A stretch of DNA of 64,000 bases from Platanthera guangdongensis (taxonomy: Eukaryota; Streptophyta; Magnoliopsida; Asparagales; Orchidaceae). Location of the stretch: positions 57,501,675 to 57,565,674 of the forward strand of contig CM077162.1 in assembly GCA_039583875.1 (NCBI GenBank). Direction: 5' to 3'. The notes beneath the pieces were generated by a model that saw nothing but the letters and a program-made list of their open reading frames with translations, was not told the origin of the DNA and made no database searches. Positions 43,143 to 54,300 of this stretch are shown here, one piece after another. The translations under genes were made by a program, and so were the position numbers. Numbering within the stretch: position 1 is the first letter of the stretch; the number at the start of each line of letters is the position of its first letter.

Positions 43143-45247
43143 TTAGGTGTTCTTAACCCAGGTAACCTTGGATCCTTGATTCTTTTCAAATTTAAAACTA
43201 GAAATATAAGAAAATTCTGGTTGACTCTTATATCCTAGAGGATGAAATCTCCTAGGTGGGATTATCCATTTGGTAAAGGGGTTAACAAACTCTCTTGGTT
43301 GATTAAAGTTTTTGAAATAATTTAAGTTTTTGTTAAAGTTAACTTTATTCGACGAATTCTGAAACGTTCGTCGATCAGCGTTCGACGAATAGGGTTGAGT
43401 TTGTCGAACTCCTCTCAGAGAATGATAGTGTTCATTCCTTGTGCCCCAACTTCGTCGATTGCGGTTCGATGATCTAATAGGATTTCATCGATCGCAGTTC
43501 GAAGAATAAATATATGAAAAATCCGCGTTCACAGTTCGTCGATCTGAGTTCGACGAACGGTATGCATTTCGTCGATCTGGGTTCGACGAAAACTATTGAA
43601 CATGGTTTTTAATGAAATTTTTATTATTTCCTTTTCTTCTATTTGGCTTTTTTTAACTCTTCTGATTGTTGGTTGTTATCATTTAATTTTTCTTTACCCT
43701 TTTCTGAAATAAATTTGATAGGTGTTGAAAGAATATTTTTCTTTATTATAGGTAGCTGACTAGGTGATGCTCCTAAGCCTAATTTACCATTTAACCTAAC
43801 ATTTACAGTACTTATGATGTCCATCATTTTGATTCTTCTCCCATTCAGGGATTCTTCAAATTGCTTAGCTTCATTCAATTCAGTTTTAATGAAATAATTT
43901 GTTTAGAAGCCGCATCTAGTTCATCTTTTAATTTTATATTTTCAAAAAACAAATTATCATATTCAATTAATTTGTCTATGAGAAGTTTGATTTCCTTCTA
44001 AGATTTAATTAAGTCATTGCACAGTAACTTAAATTCAGTTTTAAAATATTTTGAAGTAAAATCAAAGGAGGATATTACATGATCCTCTTCTAACTCAGAA
44101 TCCTTAGCTTCTGATTCTTCAGCTTCTGATGGATTGTTTGATGCATTGATAGCCATCAAACAAATCTCTCTGGCTTTGGCCTCTTCTTCATCTTCACTAG
44201 AGCTAGAAGATGAAGACTCTGAGACTGAGTCACTCCATGTCTAAGCAATAAAACCTCTTTACTTCTTCTTATACTTGCTGGAAGAAGGCTTGCTATAGTG
44301 CTTCATGGAGTTCTTCTCCTTCAGCTTGTCCCTTTTCTGCTTCTATAAACACCCAGGTAGAATGTGTCCAGGCTTCCTTCAACCAAAGTAAACAATTTCC
44401 TTGGTAGGAGTTTTATCATACCTTGGTTTGTCTTCATTCCTCATTGACCTTCTTCTAAAGTCCTTCTTAGCCATTTTGTAGAATCTATTGGCTAAGAGAC
44501 TCATCAATTCTTCATTTACTGGTAGTTCTTTTGATTCTTTAGATGCCTTAAATGCAATACTTTGCTCCTTCCTTCCTGAGGTAGAAGTGTTCTATTCAGT
44601 AGCTTCCCTGGTCTTGATCAGCTGCTCATAGGACTTGAGCTTGCCTAACAAAGACTCAATAGAAATCTCCTTTATGCTTTTGGCCTCCTTGATTGGCCAG
44701 ATCCTAGAATCACATGTGCTGGGGAAACACATAAGGATTTTACCATTAATCTTGTTAATGAGATATTCTTATCCAAGTTCTTCAGCTCATTAACAATCAG
44801 GCTGAGTCTGTTCTACATATCTACAACTTACTCTGATTCATCCTTTTTGAAGTTTTCATACTGTGAGATGAGAAGGGATCTTCTATCTTTCCTCTCATTA
44901 GCAGATCCTGCTACCATTTGGTTGAGGGAATCCCAAAGGGCCTTTGCTGATGTGTATTCAACTACCTTTTGAAATATATCATCAAACATGGTTTGAGCTA
45001 AGATGTTCATAGCTTTAGCATCTGCAACCTTTGCTTTCTTCTGTGCATCAGTCCACTCAGGTGGTGGAACTGCACTGGTGCTTGTAGATGTTGTTGCAGA
45101 AGGAGTAGTAGGACCTGTCAAAATTGAATTATATATGTCTTCATCAATTGAATTCATATATAATCTGATCCTTGCCTTCCAAAGTGCAAACTTGTTCAGA
45201 TTGCACACTAGAGGTCTGGTGCTTGAGTATTCTTTATTTTGTGCCAT
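43143..45247 (-). pseudogene. gag: Copy C gag, broken
   Basis: ATG at 45247 (MAQNKEYSSTRPL). UBN2-type N-terminal domain (FALWKARIRLYMNS, MVAGSANERKDRRS), stop at 44828. The zinc knuckle is decayed (stop in place of its second cysteine near 44385). Acidic Ser-rich stretch near 44200, coiled coil, then a region with five SSNxDRR-type peptides (codon starts 43589, 43556, 43505, 43472, 43388, all one frame) made by palindromes. Ends VTWVKNT-stop, TAA at 43143-43145, in frame with pol. Confidence 0.85.
43350..43593 (-). repeat. Palindrome units inside copy C gag
   Basis: Five units of the form TCGTCGAAC-NNN-GATCGACGA on the minus strand: a 7-base inverted repeat with a 7-base loop. All read in one frame as SSNxDRR. 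Unit starts are 33, 51, 33 and 84 bases apart. The corresponding region in D gag is 32135-32370. Confidence 0.88.
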
Positions 45248-45344
45248 GATTTAAAAAGGCACTGGAGAAAATGAGATCTACTAAAGATCTTTTGGTTCAG
45301 GTATTAGCCTGTGAAACCAAACAACCTTACCCTCTGATACCAAT
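45248..45344 (-). other. Copy C leader and primer binding site
   Basis: TGGTATCAGAGG on the minus strand (45331-45342), one mismatch from the B and E sites, two bases from the LTR end. The leader is about 85 bases. Confidence 0.88.
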
Positions 45345-46949
45345 TGAAAGTGAAGGGATAGATCACACTAACTCTAGAGGGGCGGTGAATAGAGTTTGAA
45401 AAGCTTTTGATTAATTTTTATAGCGGAATTTAAATAAGTGATATCTATATATATAGAGAGAAAATAAAAACAAAGACAATCACAACACATCAAATAAAAA
45501 ATAAAGGCAATCCAGACGATATAAAGAATTTATAGTGGTTCACCTAAACTTGGGTACATCCACTCTTCTACCACCCTGGTAGGAATCCACTACAGGTTTT
45601 TGATCAGGTGCCCAGCCACCACAAGATCAATTTTTCTAAGGGAGATCTCACAACCCTTTGAGCTTTTGATTAGGTGCCCAAAAACCAAACTAAGTCTTTT
45701 GGTTAGGAGACTTGACAACCAAATGATAACTTTTGAAGGGAGTTAAAAACCCTTTTATAGTGGTGAAAGAAAATAAAGATGATGTTCTTCTCTGTCAACA
45801 ATCTTAGAGAAGACTAGTAGATTGTGCTATTGTCAAAGCTCCCCCTGAGTTATAGATCTGATAAGGAGTGTGGAAGCTTTGCACCGGGTGTAGGCCTTCA
45901 GATTGATTAAGATCTTCAGGAAACTCTTAGACTGATGAAGATTGTTTGTCTCTTGAAATTCTTGAAGCAAAACTGAAGAAGACTGAGAATGTATAAAGGT
46001 TGCGTTCTTCTTCAGTTTTCTATATTGTATCTGTATGTCTCTCCTATTGTTGAAGATAAAGAAGAAACCTTATATATCCTTTTCCAGAAAATATGCTTTT
46101 GAATTTTGAATCTTATTCTTGATTTCCTACCAAAATCCTGGGAGTTGAACGACTAGAAAATGCCATTAATTTGTTTCCTTAACTGTCCCAGTAAATAAGC
46201 CAATTACTCTGTGAATATCATAATCAATGCTGCCTTGGAACAGATATATTCTTGAGAATGTGTAGCATTAATAATTAGAGTATTATAGGTATATAATTTT
46301 GAACTCAAGTTGCCTTAGTCAATACTGGAAGACTGCAGGGAAAATATTCGAACTGAATCTGCCATAGAATAGTTGAACTCAACAATTTTCGTCGACTTGA
46401 GATCCACTATCGTCGAGCTGAATAAGGTAGATAAGCAGTAGAAAAATCGTCGAACGGAACCTCTCTTTCGTCGAGCTGTGCTCCAAGATCTCTGAACAGA
46501 AAATTCAATTTCCAATCTGAGCTCCAAAATCGTCGAACTGAGATAGTCATATCGTCGTGCTGAACTTCTGGGAAGAGATTGAAGTTCGTCGATCTCAGCT
46601 AAGATTTCGTTACACTCAGCTCAAAGAAGAAGCCTGAGTTCGTCGATCTCAGCAAGGATTTCGTCGAACTCAGCTGAGGGAAAGAACTAAGTTTGTCGAT
46701 CTCCGATCGATGAAAGTCGATCTTAGTTCAACAATCTTCGAACGACTTTTCTACACTAAGAAAACTGATTTCTTCTGAAGGTCTTCTGTCTCCGTGTCAT
46801 CTGAAGGTTGATCCAATCCAATCTAAGTTTGTTGACCTGAACTAGACCTAGAAAAAGACTTATGACCCTAGATTATACATGTGGGTCATCAGAGAAACCT
46901 AATAGTGAACCCAGCCCAAATCAACCCTAAACAAGGTGGGGTTCCAACA
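45345..46949 (-). repeat. Copy C 5' LTR
   Basis: 1605 bases; minus strand TGTTGGAACC ... CACTTTCA. Contains a CGTCGA-type array (46388-46745), TATA-like ATATATAAGG (about 46069-46078), the GGATGTACCCAA block (about 45530-45565) and AACTCTA/TAGAGTT stem arms (about 45368-45395). About three-quarters identical to the D LTR in R/U5 by eye, much less in U3. Confidence 0.9.
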
Positions 46950-47330
46950 ACATCACCCAACATGGGTTGGGCCATGGTGATGCCCTACTTGGGCTAATTG
47001 GGCCCATGTGTGTGGTTTTAACCAAATTAGGGCTAGAGTTGACTTTAGAGTTGACTCGGTCCAATTGGACCAATGGGTGACCCCATGACGGGGCTTTTGG
47101 ATCACTTAGATTTCTTTTATGGTTAGGCACGTAGTGGTGAGGTCAAGTTGCACTTTTTGGTTTCAATTGGGGCTAGTTTGACTAATGTTGACTTGAACTC
47201 TATAGTGGGCCCTATGTGAGTCTATCCTAATCCATGGCCCTAAGTTCAATACCTAGCCTACTTCTCTCACTCACCACATGTCCTACCCTAATCCAGGTTA
47301 AGGGGTCTAGAAGAAAAAGGATGTTACATA
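46950..47330. other. Unassigned stretch between C and a gypsy remnant
   Basis: About 380 bases with no ORF or repeat I recognise. Possibly the sequence into which copy C inserted. Confidence 0.4.
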
Positions 47331-48026
47331 CGTAGATGATCTAAATCTATCGTGCATTGTTCAACGAATAGATCATTTTGTCGGAGTGATTGGTATTTAA
47401 TAAAAGCCTCATGTCGATGATGAGTGGATAAGAAAAGTTTTTGTAATAATCTCTTCACTTTGACCCAACTAACAATCTTCTGCTTGCCTTCGCGAGCTCG
47501 TTACCTCTACACATGCTCCCACCACAAAGAGGGATGTTTGTGGAGGCGAATCACCACGAGTTTGACCTTTTGATCCTCAGTAAACTCTTTAATATCAAAC
47601 ACCCGTTCCATGGTGAGTAGCCAGTCAAGTAACTCATCAAGATGTGATTTTAACTCAAATTCAGGGATTTTAACTTACATGCCTAGATTGAGGAGCGGTG
47701 TTCCATTTCCCTGTTGTTGTCGACATTATCCATGTCACGTGCATCCCGCAAAAGGGTTAACGATAGCGTCATCTTCCGAACTTGTATTAGTGTCCAAGAC
47801 ATCCTCTGTAGAGGTATGCAACATCGTCTGCGTGAGCTAGCATTCCAGTTCATCAATCTGTCTCGTTGTACTTCCAGCTCGACATCCTAAAGATCCTGGT
47901 GATGAGGCTCGCAGTCATCATTAGCATCAACATGAGCTCGACCACGACCCCGCCGACCACAACCTCCATAAACAAGCTCAGTCATCCAGGTCTCATCACT
48001 GTAATAGATGGGTTCCTTGATACCAA
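47330..48026 (-). pseudogene. gag: Second Ty3/gypsy gag remnant
   Basis: Reading the minus strand, a primer-site-like TTGGTATCAAGGAACCC lies at about 48010-48026. Then comes a Gag start with a Gly/Arg-rich tract (CGRRGRGRA) and, near 47480-47560, a segment like VRLHKHPSLWWEHV followed by decayed gypsy Gag. Several stops. No pol is present. Confidence 0.68.
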
Positions 48027-48629
48027 TTGATGTCGGTGTTGCACTGCAGAAACCACACATCAGGGAGAAAATCCAAGAGGGAATAGGTTGGAGGTGATTT
48101 CGACCGAAAGAAGCTGCCGTCCAACTGCAATCGGCAGTTTACTTTAATTCTAAAAAATCACAACCAACCTTCACCCTTACATAACAAAATATTAAATATT
48201 CCCCAACCCTAGGTTATCCATTAGACAGAAGACACAAATACCCCTCCCACAATTCAGAACACAAAATACCATATTGGATAAAAAAAGGATATACGCATAA
48301 CCATGCTTGAGCCATTTCAGATCCATGTGTTCATCTTCTCCCTATCACAAAGAAGAAGAGATCGATTTACTTATGAATGGATCGGGGCCTTTCTGGGATG
48401 GGAGAGGCAAGGAACTTGCACGCCGAGAAAGGGAGAAGAAAAATCTTCAAAACCCTTTTAACAGAGGGATGGGTGATAGTGAGTGAGGTGGTTGTCAGTA
48501 AACAAAAAGAAGCGAGAGTCACAAGGGGGATGTTGGTTGGTAGAAAGCGACGAAAGAGTGGATGGGGTTTTTAGGGTAGAAGCAGGGAGAGGAAATGAAA
48601 CATTTTATTAAAGAGTGGTGTTATGGACA
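48027..48629 (-). repeat. Probable LTR of the second gypsy remnant
   Basis: The stretch next to the primer site starts TGATGTCGGTG on the plus strand, fitting an LTR end ACCGACATCA on the minus strand. The far end is uncertain; TGTCCATAAC (minus) at about 48629 is a candidate. No second copy in the window to confirm. Confidence 0.4.
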
Positions 48630-49187
48630 CACCGTAAATTTCTATGGACACCCATTATTCCAAAAAAATACCTCTTACAAACCTAATTGCTTAAAACTCT
48701 CTTTGCTGCTAAGTTTAACCAACCTGATCTTTTTCCAATTTGTATTTTAAAGGGTTTCCTTCCTGCAAAGCCCAAAAGAATCCACTGATCCCATCTCTGC
48801 TCCGCCCCCAGAACCTCTCTCTCTTAGTTTCCTAGTGAGGAAACTCTGCATGGTGGGAGGGGGCCAATGGTAATGGCGGTTCCCAGGATGGAGATGGGGC
48901 ATTCTAGCTCAGTTAGGGGAAGCACCCTCGGGGAGGGTCTTAACTCCCATTCATCTGTTGGTGGCGGCAAGGTATATGATGACACTTGTAAGGCTAAGAA
49001 CAAGGTCATCATGGAGGAAGAGGATATGTGTGGCGTGCAAGTTCAGGAAGATGACATTGATGCTGACATGGATTCTGGAATGGCGTTGGGTGAAGACTCG
49101 CGTAGTAGCCATGTTCCCTTTTCGAACATTGGCATGCCTGCTTCAGATTTCAACTTTTTCCAAGTGTTCATGGCAATGCATTGCTAA
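48630..49187 (+). other. Unassigned stretch with a 106-codon ORF
   Basis: 48867-49187 is open for 106 codons (starts MVMAVPRMEMGHSSS, rich in D, E, S, G). I do not recognise it. It borders the decayed gag of element F, and an overlapping frame at 48958-49395 runs into it. It may be non-coding or part of another remnant. Confidence 0.25.
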
Positions 49188-49189
49188 AA

Positions 49190-51316
49190 AAGCTAAAGAA
49201 TTAAATCAGAATCTGAAAGAAGCTATGGAATTTAATCGATTTTGTTTTTATAAATTACTAGGTTCACTGGTTATATATGAAATGAGAACTATGGATTCAC
49301 ATAAAGAACAAGAAAAACAATGTATTTTTAAATCAAAATTTGAAAAGACTAAAAACAAAATTGAAGAACTGAATCTTAATCAAAAAAACAACTAAGTTAA
49401 TTAAATTTTAGAGCAAGGATAAAACAAAATTTAATTGAAATTGTTAGACATGTGGAAAACCTGGATATTTTTTTGTTGATTGTTATTATATTAAAAATCA
49501 AAACAATGACAATAATTAAAAAAGAGGTAGAAATTTTGGATAAAACTAGCTTTTACTATAAAAATAAATCAAACTACGTTAATGAAGATACATAAAATAG
49601 TGAAAGAAAAAAGAAAATGATGATAATGATAAAAGTAAATTATTTCTTTTTATGGCAAAGTCACACTCTTTATATGAATCAAAAGATGAACGTAGAAGTG
49701 AAATTGACTTAGAAAGTGAATTAATAACTTCATTAAAACAAGTTAGAGAACAAAAAGATCTAATAGAATCTCTTTAATCTTCACTTGATATATATCATGA
49801 AAAAATAAAAAATAAAAAATTCTACGTTGAATCACATTGAATCTCAATTAGAAGAATCTGTGATTACTATAATTGAATAAAAAGAAGAAATAATCTCCTT
49901 AAGAGATGAACTTAAAACTAATACTAAAAGTCAAAATACTTCAACAATCTCTAACAATTTTCTTTGTTTGATGCAGAAGAAATAATGAAGAATAAAATAA
50001 AGAATGTGTCTAAAAATATTCAAGATATCAAAATAAATCAAATATTGAATGATGATCTTAAGGAAGATGATTGTTTGTTTGATGTCACTAAATAAATGAA
50101 GAATGTAGATCTACTCTTAAAAGATAGACATTGATCAAAAGCAAATACAAAAACTCATGATGGAGGTTCAACAACTAAAGATTGATTTTCAAAAGATGAC
50201 CAAGTTTGAAGATTCTACAAAGAAACTTGACAATATAAAAGCTATGCAGAGGCCAATAAAAGATGAGTGGGAAAGACAACAAGATATTAAGGTGAATCTT
50301 CTGGAACCAAGAAGGAACTGCAGGTCAGCAATAGGGAAGACAACAAGATGAACAAGAAGTGCTTTTTCTATGAAGGTGAAGTTCCAAAGGGTGCGGCCAA
50401 CCTTATACCAAAGTGATAAAATTGTTTCAATTGTTTCATGGTACTAGTTATAATCGTAATAATTATGGGCATACATTTAGAGAATGTACATTTCAAAGAA
50501 TAAACACTTGGTTGAATTCAAATGTGAATGTTGATAATCTTATGCCACTCAGATGCTCCTACTGCAATAATTTTGGGCACACTTTTGAAATTTTGTAAAA
50601 TGTTTAGGTTTCCAATTAGTCCTAAGAAAATAAACAAAAATCATCGTAACTTTATAGTTCAATCTGCATTGAAAGCTTTAAAAGGAAACAAGTCGAATAA
50701 ATGGATTATCTATAACGATTGTACAAGTCATATGACAAGTGGGATAGTAAAAATAAAAAATCTAATAAATTATGTTGGTGAAACAGTTGAATTTAGAAAT
50801 GACCAAGTTGCTAAAATTAGAGAGAAAGGTGATGTTTCCCTTATAATTGGAAAAATAAAATATGTTTTTTCTGTAGAAGGATTAAAACATAATCTACAAA
50901 GTGTTAGTCAAATTTATGATAAAGACTATCAAGTTGTCTTTTATAAAAATGGTGTAAAGATCTATAATAAAGAATGTCGTATCGCCGTTGTGGGAAAAAG
51001 AAACAAAGACAATCTATATATTATGAGTGATTTGAAAAACTCAAAGTGTATGTTAAGTCAAGAAGAAAATGATTTGCTATGACATAAAAACTATGTCATA
51101 TTGGTTTTGCTAAAATCCTTAATCTATATAATCATTAAGCTATACATGATTTACCAATGATAAAAAACCGTCAAACTCTATTTGTGATTCATGCATGAAA
51201 TGAAATATGACTAGAGTAAGTCATCTTAGTAAGGAAATTAATACTTTTGAAATATTAGATCTTATTCATATGGACCTTTATGGCTTATTAAGAAAGATAC
51301 GTTTTAACGGAGAAAG
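49190..51316 (+). pseudogene. Element F: ancient copia gag-protease-integrase, 5' part
   Basis: AT-rich and full of stops. Gag piece LLGSLVIYEMR at 49260; knuckle-like CGKPGYFFVDC at about 49450-49490; coiled-coil pieces to 50350; second knuckle start CSYCNNFGH at about 50552-50578. Protease and pre-integrase region 50640-51082 has an IIYNDCTSHMTSG active-site remnant, then LKHNLQSVSQIYDKDY. Integrase start HMDLYG near 51270. Split by element E at 51317; the reading continues after E at 59610. Confidence 0.75.
51312..51316. repeat. Target site duplication of element E, left copy (GAAAG)
   Basis: GAAAG precedes the LTR start TGTTGGAG and recurs at 59605-59609. Confidence 0.93.
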
Positions 51317-51537
51317 TGTTGGAGTTACCATGGTGATCTGGAAGTGGTCAAACATGTAATCTCACTGCCAACGCGATATGAGCCTGCAGGGTCGCACATA
51401 AGAGATGTGGAGAAGTTAGATGATTGACTGTGTTGGTAAAGGTTACCAATCACCGACCTTAATGGGGTTATGGGCAAAGTGCTGCCTTAAAGAATCATCG
51501 GGTTGGGCAAATGTTGCCTTGAAGGACTGGTAAGAAT

Positions 51538-51910
51538 GGTCGACCGAGGGTCGACGAGAATCGTCGAGAATGGTTCTCTGATTTTCGCCGATCGACGAGA
51601 ATCGTCGAGAATGGTTCTCTGATTCTCGCCGATCGACGAGAATCGTTACTATGATTCTCGACGATCGACGAGGATCGTCGACCGCAGGTCGACGGTCGAC
51701 GAGTATAGTCCACCCCACATTCGGCGAGAATCGTCGAGTATTGTACTCTGATTCTCGCTGATCCTAGGTGTTACTCGCCGACTGATTCTCACCGAATCTG
51801 TTTGTGATTCTCGCCGATTGTGACACTCGCCGACTGATTCTCGCCGATCCTTACTGATTCTCGCCGATTAATTCTCACAAAATCTGCTTGGTGATTCTCG
51901 CCGATTCTGG
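51538..51910. repeat. CGACGAGAATCGTCG palindrome array (E LTR)
   Basis: Inverted-repeat units CGACGA-GAA-TCGTCG and their halves, followed by about ten GATTCTCGCCGA units. The matching array is at 58637-59005. Confidence 0.9.
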
Positions 51911-51971
51911 AACCCTAATTTTCTGGGTGGTCTGCGGATAGCGATTGACCTAAATATATTTATGCCTTCGG

Positions 51972-51980
51972 TATAAAAGG
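51972..51980 (+). promoter_or_regulatory. Element E LTR TATA box
   Basis: GTATAAAAGGGA, a strong plant TATA consensus just after the palindrome array. Preserved in the 3' LTR at about 59071-59080. Confidence 0.75.
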
Positions 51981-52506
51981 GACACTTAGGGTTTTCGTGT
52001 ATCATGCTTAAGCCTTTTGGCAGCCGATCGAATCGACATCGACGGAAGTGTTCCGCTCGCCGTTCGTTCGCTCCGTCGATCCCGAATCCCGCCGACAGAA
52101 GGGTTCCGCCGCCGTGCTCGCTCCGTCAACCACCTCTTCTCCGGTGATCGTCGCTGGCGCTGCAATCCCTAGCGCGGATCTAGCAGTCCGTGGGAAAGCA
52201 AGGTGCAGTCTTTCTCCTTCCCGATTTTCGTTTGACGGAAAGATCGGCGTTCTCCCGCTCGTGTGGACCTCTGTAGAGACGTGGATATTATTCCACGTAG
52301 AACTCGTGACCAGCAAGAACCGGAAGCTAGGAGCATCTCCGTTGAGTTGTGACTCAACGCCACCGAGGTAATTTTTGCCTAGTTGTATGTTAACTTCTTG
52401 ATTCAATTATCATGGCCCGATCCCATTTCTTTTGGGTTTTCTTGATGTTTTTATTCTTCCGCTGCGTGCACAAGCGTTGTGCCATCCTCATAGAGAAACC
52501 CAACAG

Positions 52507-52518
52507 TGGTATCAGAGC
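52507..52518 (+). other. Element E primer binding site
   Basis: TGGTATCAGAGC, perfect tRNA-iMet type, one base after the LTR end. Confidence 0.93.
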
Positions 52519-53484
52519 GAGGTTCGGCCATGATTGTTGTTTTGGAAGTTTTGTTATTCCAGTGCGTGTAAACCTAGGGATTTAGAAGTGTTCTAAATGT
52601 CTGGATTTAGTCTTGGTACCCCGCCAAGAACTTCTGGAATTGCGTGGAAATTTCTAATTGTTAGAAATTGTAGTCTCCTTAGCAGTAACCATCCCTCGAG
52701 TTTGTTTTGGATTTTGAATCCAACATAGAGAGATGAGCTTGTCTACTGCTTTAAGTTGAGTTGTCTTTGCCTTTGTCCAATGCATGTAAATCTGAGGATT
52801 TGGAAGTTTCCGGATGTTCAGATTTAGCCCTTCCTTCTATCAAATGTTGATGGTGTCAGGTTGTGCACATAAGGGATGCATGTGGCTTTAGGAAATTGCT
52901 TTTCTTTGGATGTGCACATTGATCAAATGTTGATCATGGTTAACCGTTAACCCATAATCAAAATCCCTTCATCAAATATTAAGTGTTCGGATGCCTTCTG
53001 ATGGATGACACTCTTCCTGCCTCGATCGATGAAGTGTGGGCTTGCCAAAGCAAGGTGCATTAATCTATCTTGGTAAGGGTGCGAGCGGATAATTGTGATA
53101 TCCAACTATCGACATCGGGTCCCACTTAACTAGGTGACCTCAAAGGTTGAGTGCCTAGAGGCATAGGTTGGCATGCACCATATGATGGATGCGAATAAGG
53201 AGTTATTCACCAACCATACAAGAATTGCATGAGGATGCAATTGGCAAGCGTTGCCTACCTAAATAACCGTATCGTGAGAGGAAAGCCAAAGCTGACTCAT
53301 TGTGTTGGTGAAATACGGATCTTGTCCACTAAGAGAGTAGCTCGCATGAACTCTCCGAATTGTTAGTGAGGGCTATCATTTCGAATAAAATAGTGGGAGT
53401 GTTTTAATTGAAGTCCAAATTAAAATAAATTGTATTTGAAATTTTGGTACTGATTTTATTCTGCATAAATTCTTGTAGAATTCC
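52519..53484 (+). other. Element E untranslated leader
   Basis: Unusually long, about 965 bases, without a gene. An imperfect internal duplication is visible: about 52562-52610 resembles 52780-52830 (both with TG(C)GTGTAAA... GATTT.GAAGT ... GGAT/GATTTAG). No other feature seen. Confidence 0.6.
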
Positions 53485-54300
53485 ATGGCAAGTGTTTCAC
53501 ACTCCACTTTATCACTGAGAGCCATCCTTGAGAAGGATAAGATCAGTGGGACAAATTACATGGACTGGTATAGGAACCTGAGAATTGTTCTCAGGCAAGA
53601 GCGAAAGCTCTATGTCTTGGAAGAAGAAGCCCCCGAGGTGCCGACCGGGAACTCTTCCCGTGCTGAGAAGGATACTTATAAGAAGTATACTGATGATGCT
53701 TTAGATGTTGAATGCCTTATGCTTGCCACTATGAACTCTGAGCTTCAGAAGCAACATGAGAGCATGGGGTGCAAGGAGATTGACGAGCATCTCAAGAAAA
53801 TGTTTCAAGGACAGGCTCGTCAAGAGAGGTTCGACATCACAAAAGCGTTGTTTCAGTGTAAGATGGGAGTTCGAGACTCAGTAGTGACTCACGTACTCAA
53901 GATTATTGGGTATATAGAGAACCTTGAAAGGCTGGGTTTTCCTCTTGGTCAAGAGTTGGCCACAGATCTGATCCTGCAATTGTTACCGGACAGTTATGAG
54001 CAGTTCGTCTTGAACTACAACATGAATGAAATAGACAAGACACTGCCCGAACTCCTAGGCATGTTGAGAACTGCCGAAATCAATATGAAGAAGGCCAAGC
54101 CTGCCAGCCCCATACTGATGGTGCATAAGGGCAAGGGCAAGGCCAAGGGCTCTAAGAAGACGAAGGTAGGACCTAAGTCATATCTTGAGCCCAAGTCTTC
54201 TGCACTGATGAAAAAAAAAGAAAAGCACGGTGAAGGAAGGGAAATGCCACCACTGTGGCAAGGCTGGTCATTGGAGGAGGAACTGTCCTTCGTACATTGA
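53485..54300 (+). pseudogene. gag: Element E gag, frameshifted
   Basis: ATG at 53485 (MASVSHSTLSLRAILEKD). Copia Gag domain with NYMDWYRNLRIVL and later LLPDSYEQFVLNY. The frame is lost in a 9-base A run near 54209-54217: the zinc knuckle CHHCGKAGHWRRNC (54245-54286) is in the +1 frame together with pol. Copia elements of this kind usually have one gag-pol frame, so an extra A is the simplest reading; the last ~30 codons of this ORF are out-of-frame. Confidence 0.88.

Larger units (their letters stand above)
36788..46949 (-). mobile_element. Element C: decayed Sirevirus-like copia, chimeric
   Basis: Minus-strand order is 5' LTR (46949-45345), PBS, gag, pol, spacer, env-like gene, PPT, partial 3' LTR. 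The LTR at the two ends belongs to different subfamilies, so the two ends do not come from one insertion. Bases after the 5' LTR are ACATC (46950-46954); no partner can be tested. Confidence 0.87.
51317..52505 (+). repeat. Element E 5' LTR
   Basis: 1189 bases, TGTTGGAGTT ... CCCAACA. Contains an array of CGACGAGAATCGTCG and GATTCTCGCCGATC units (51538-51910) and TATAAAAGG at 51972-51980. A 107-codon ORF (52048-52371) after the TATA is open in both LTRs but has no recognisable domain. Confidence 0.95.

Noticed and set aside
46950..47330. Possible host gene next to copy C
   Set aside because: No ORF, splice-site pattern or recognisable protein segment; left as unassigned.
52048..52371. 107-codon ORF downstream of the TATA in both E LTRs (also 59147-59470)
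   Set aside because: No recognisable domain, overlapped by longer antisense frames in CpG-rich sequence; kept only as a remark in the LTR entry.
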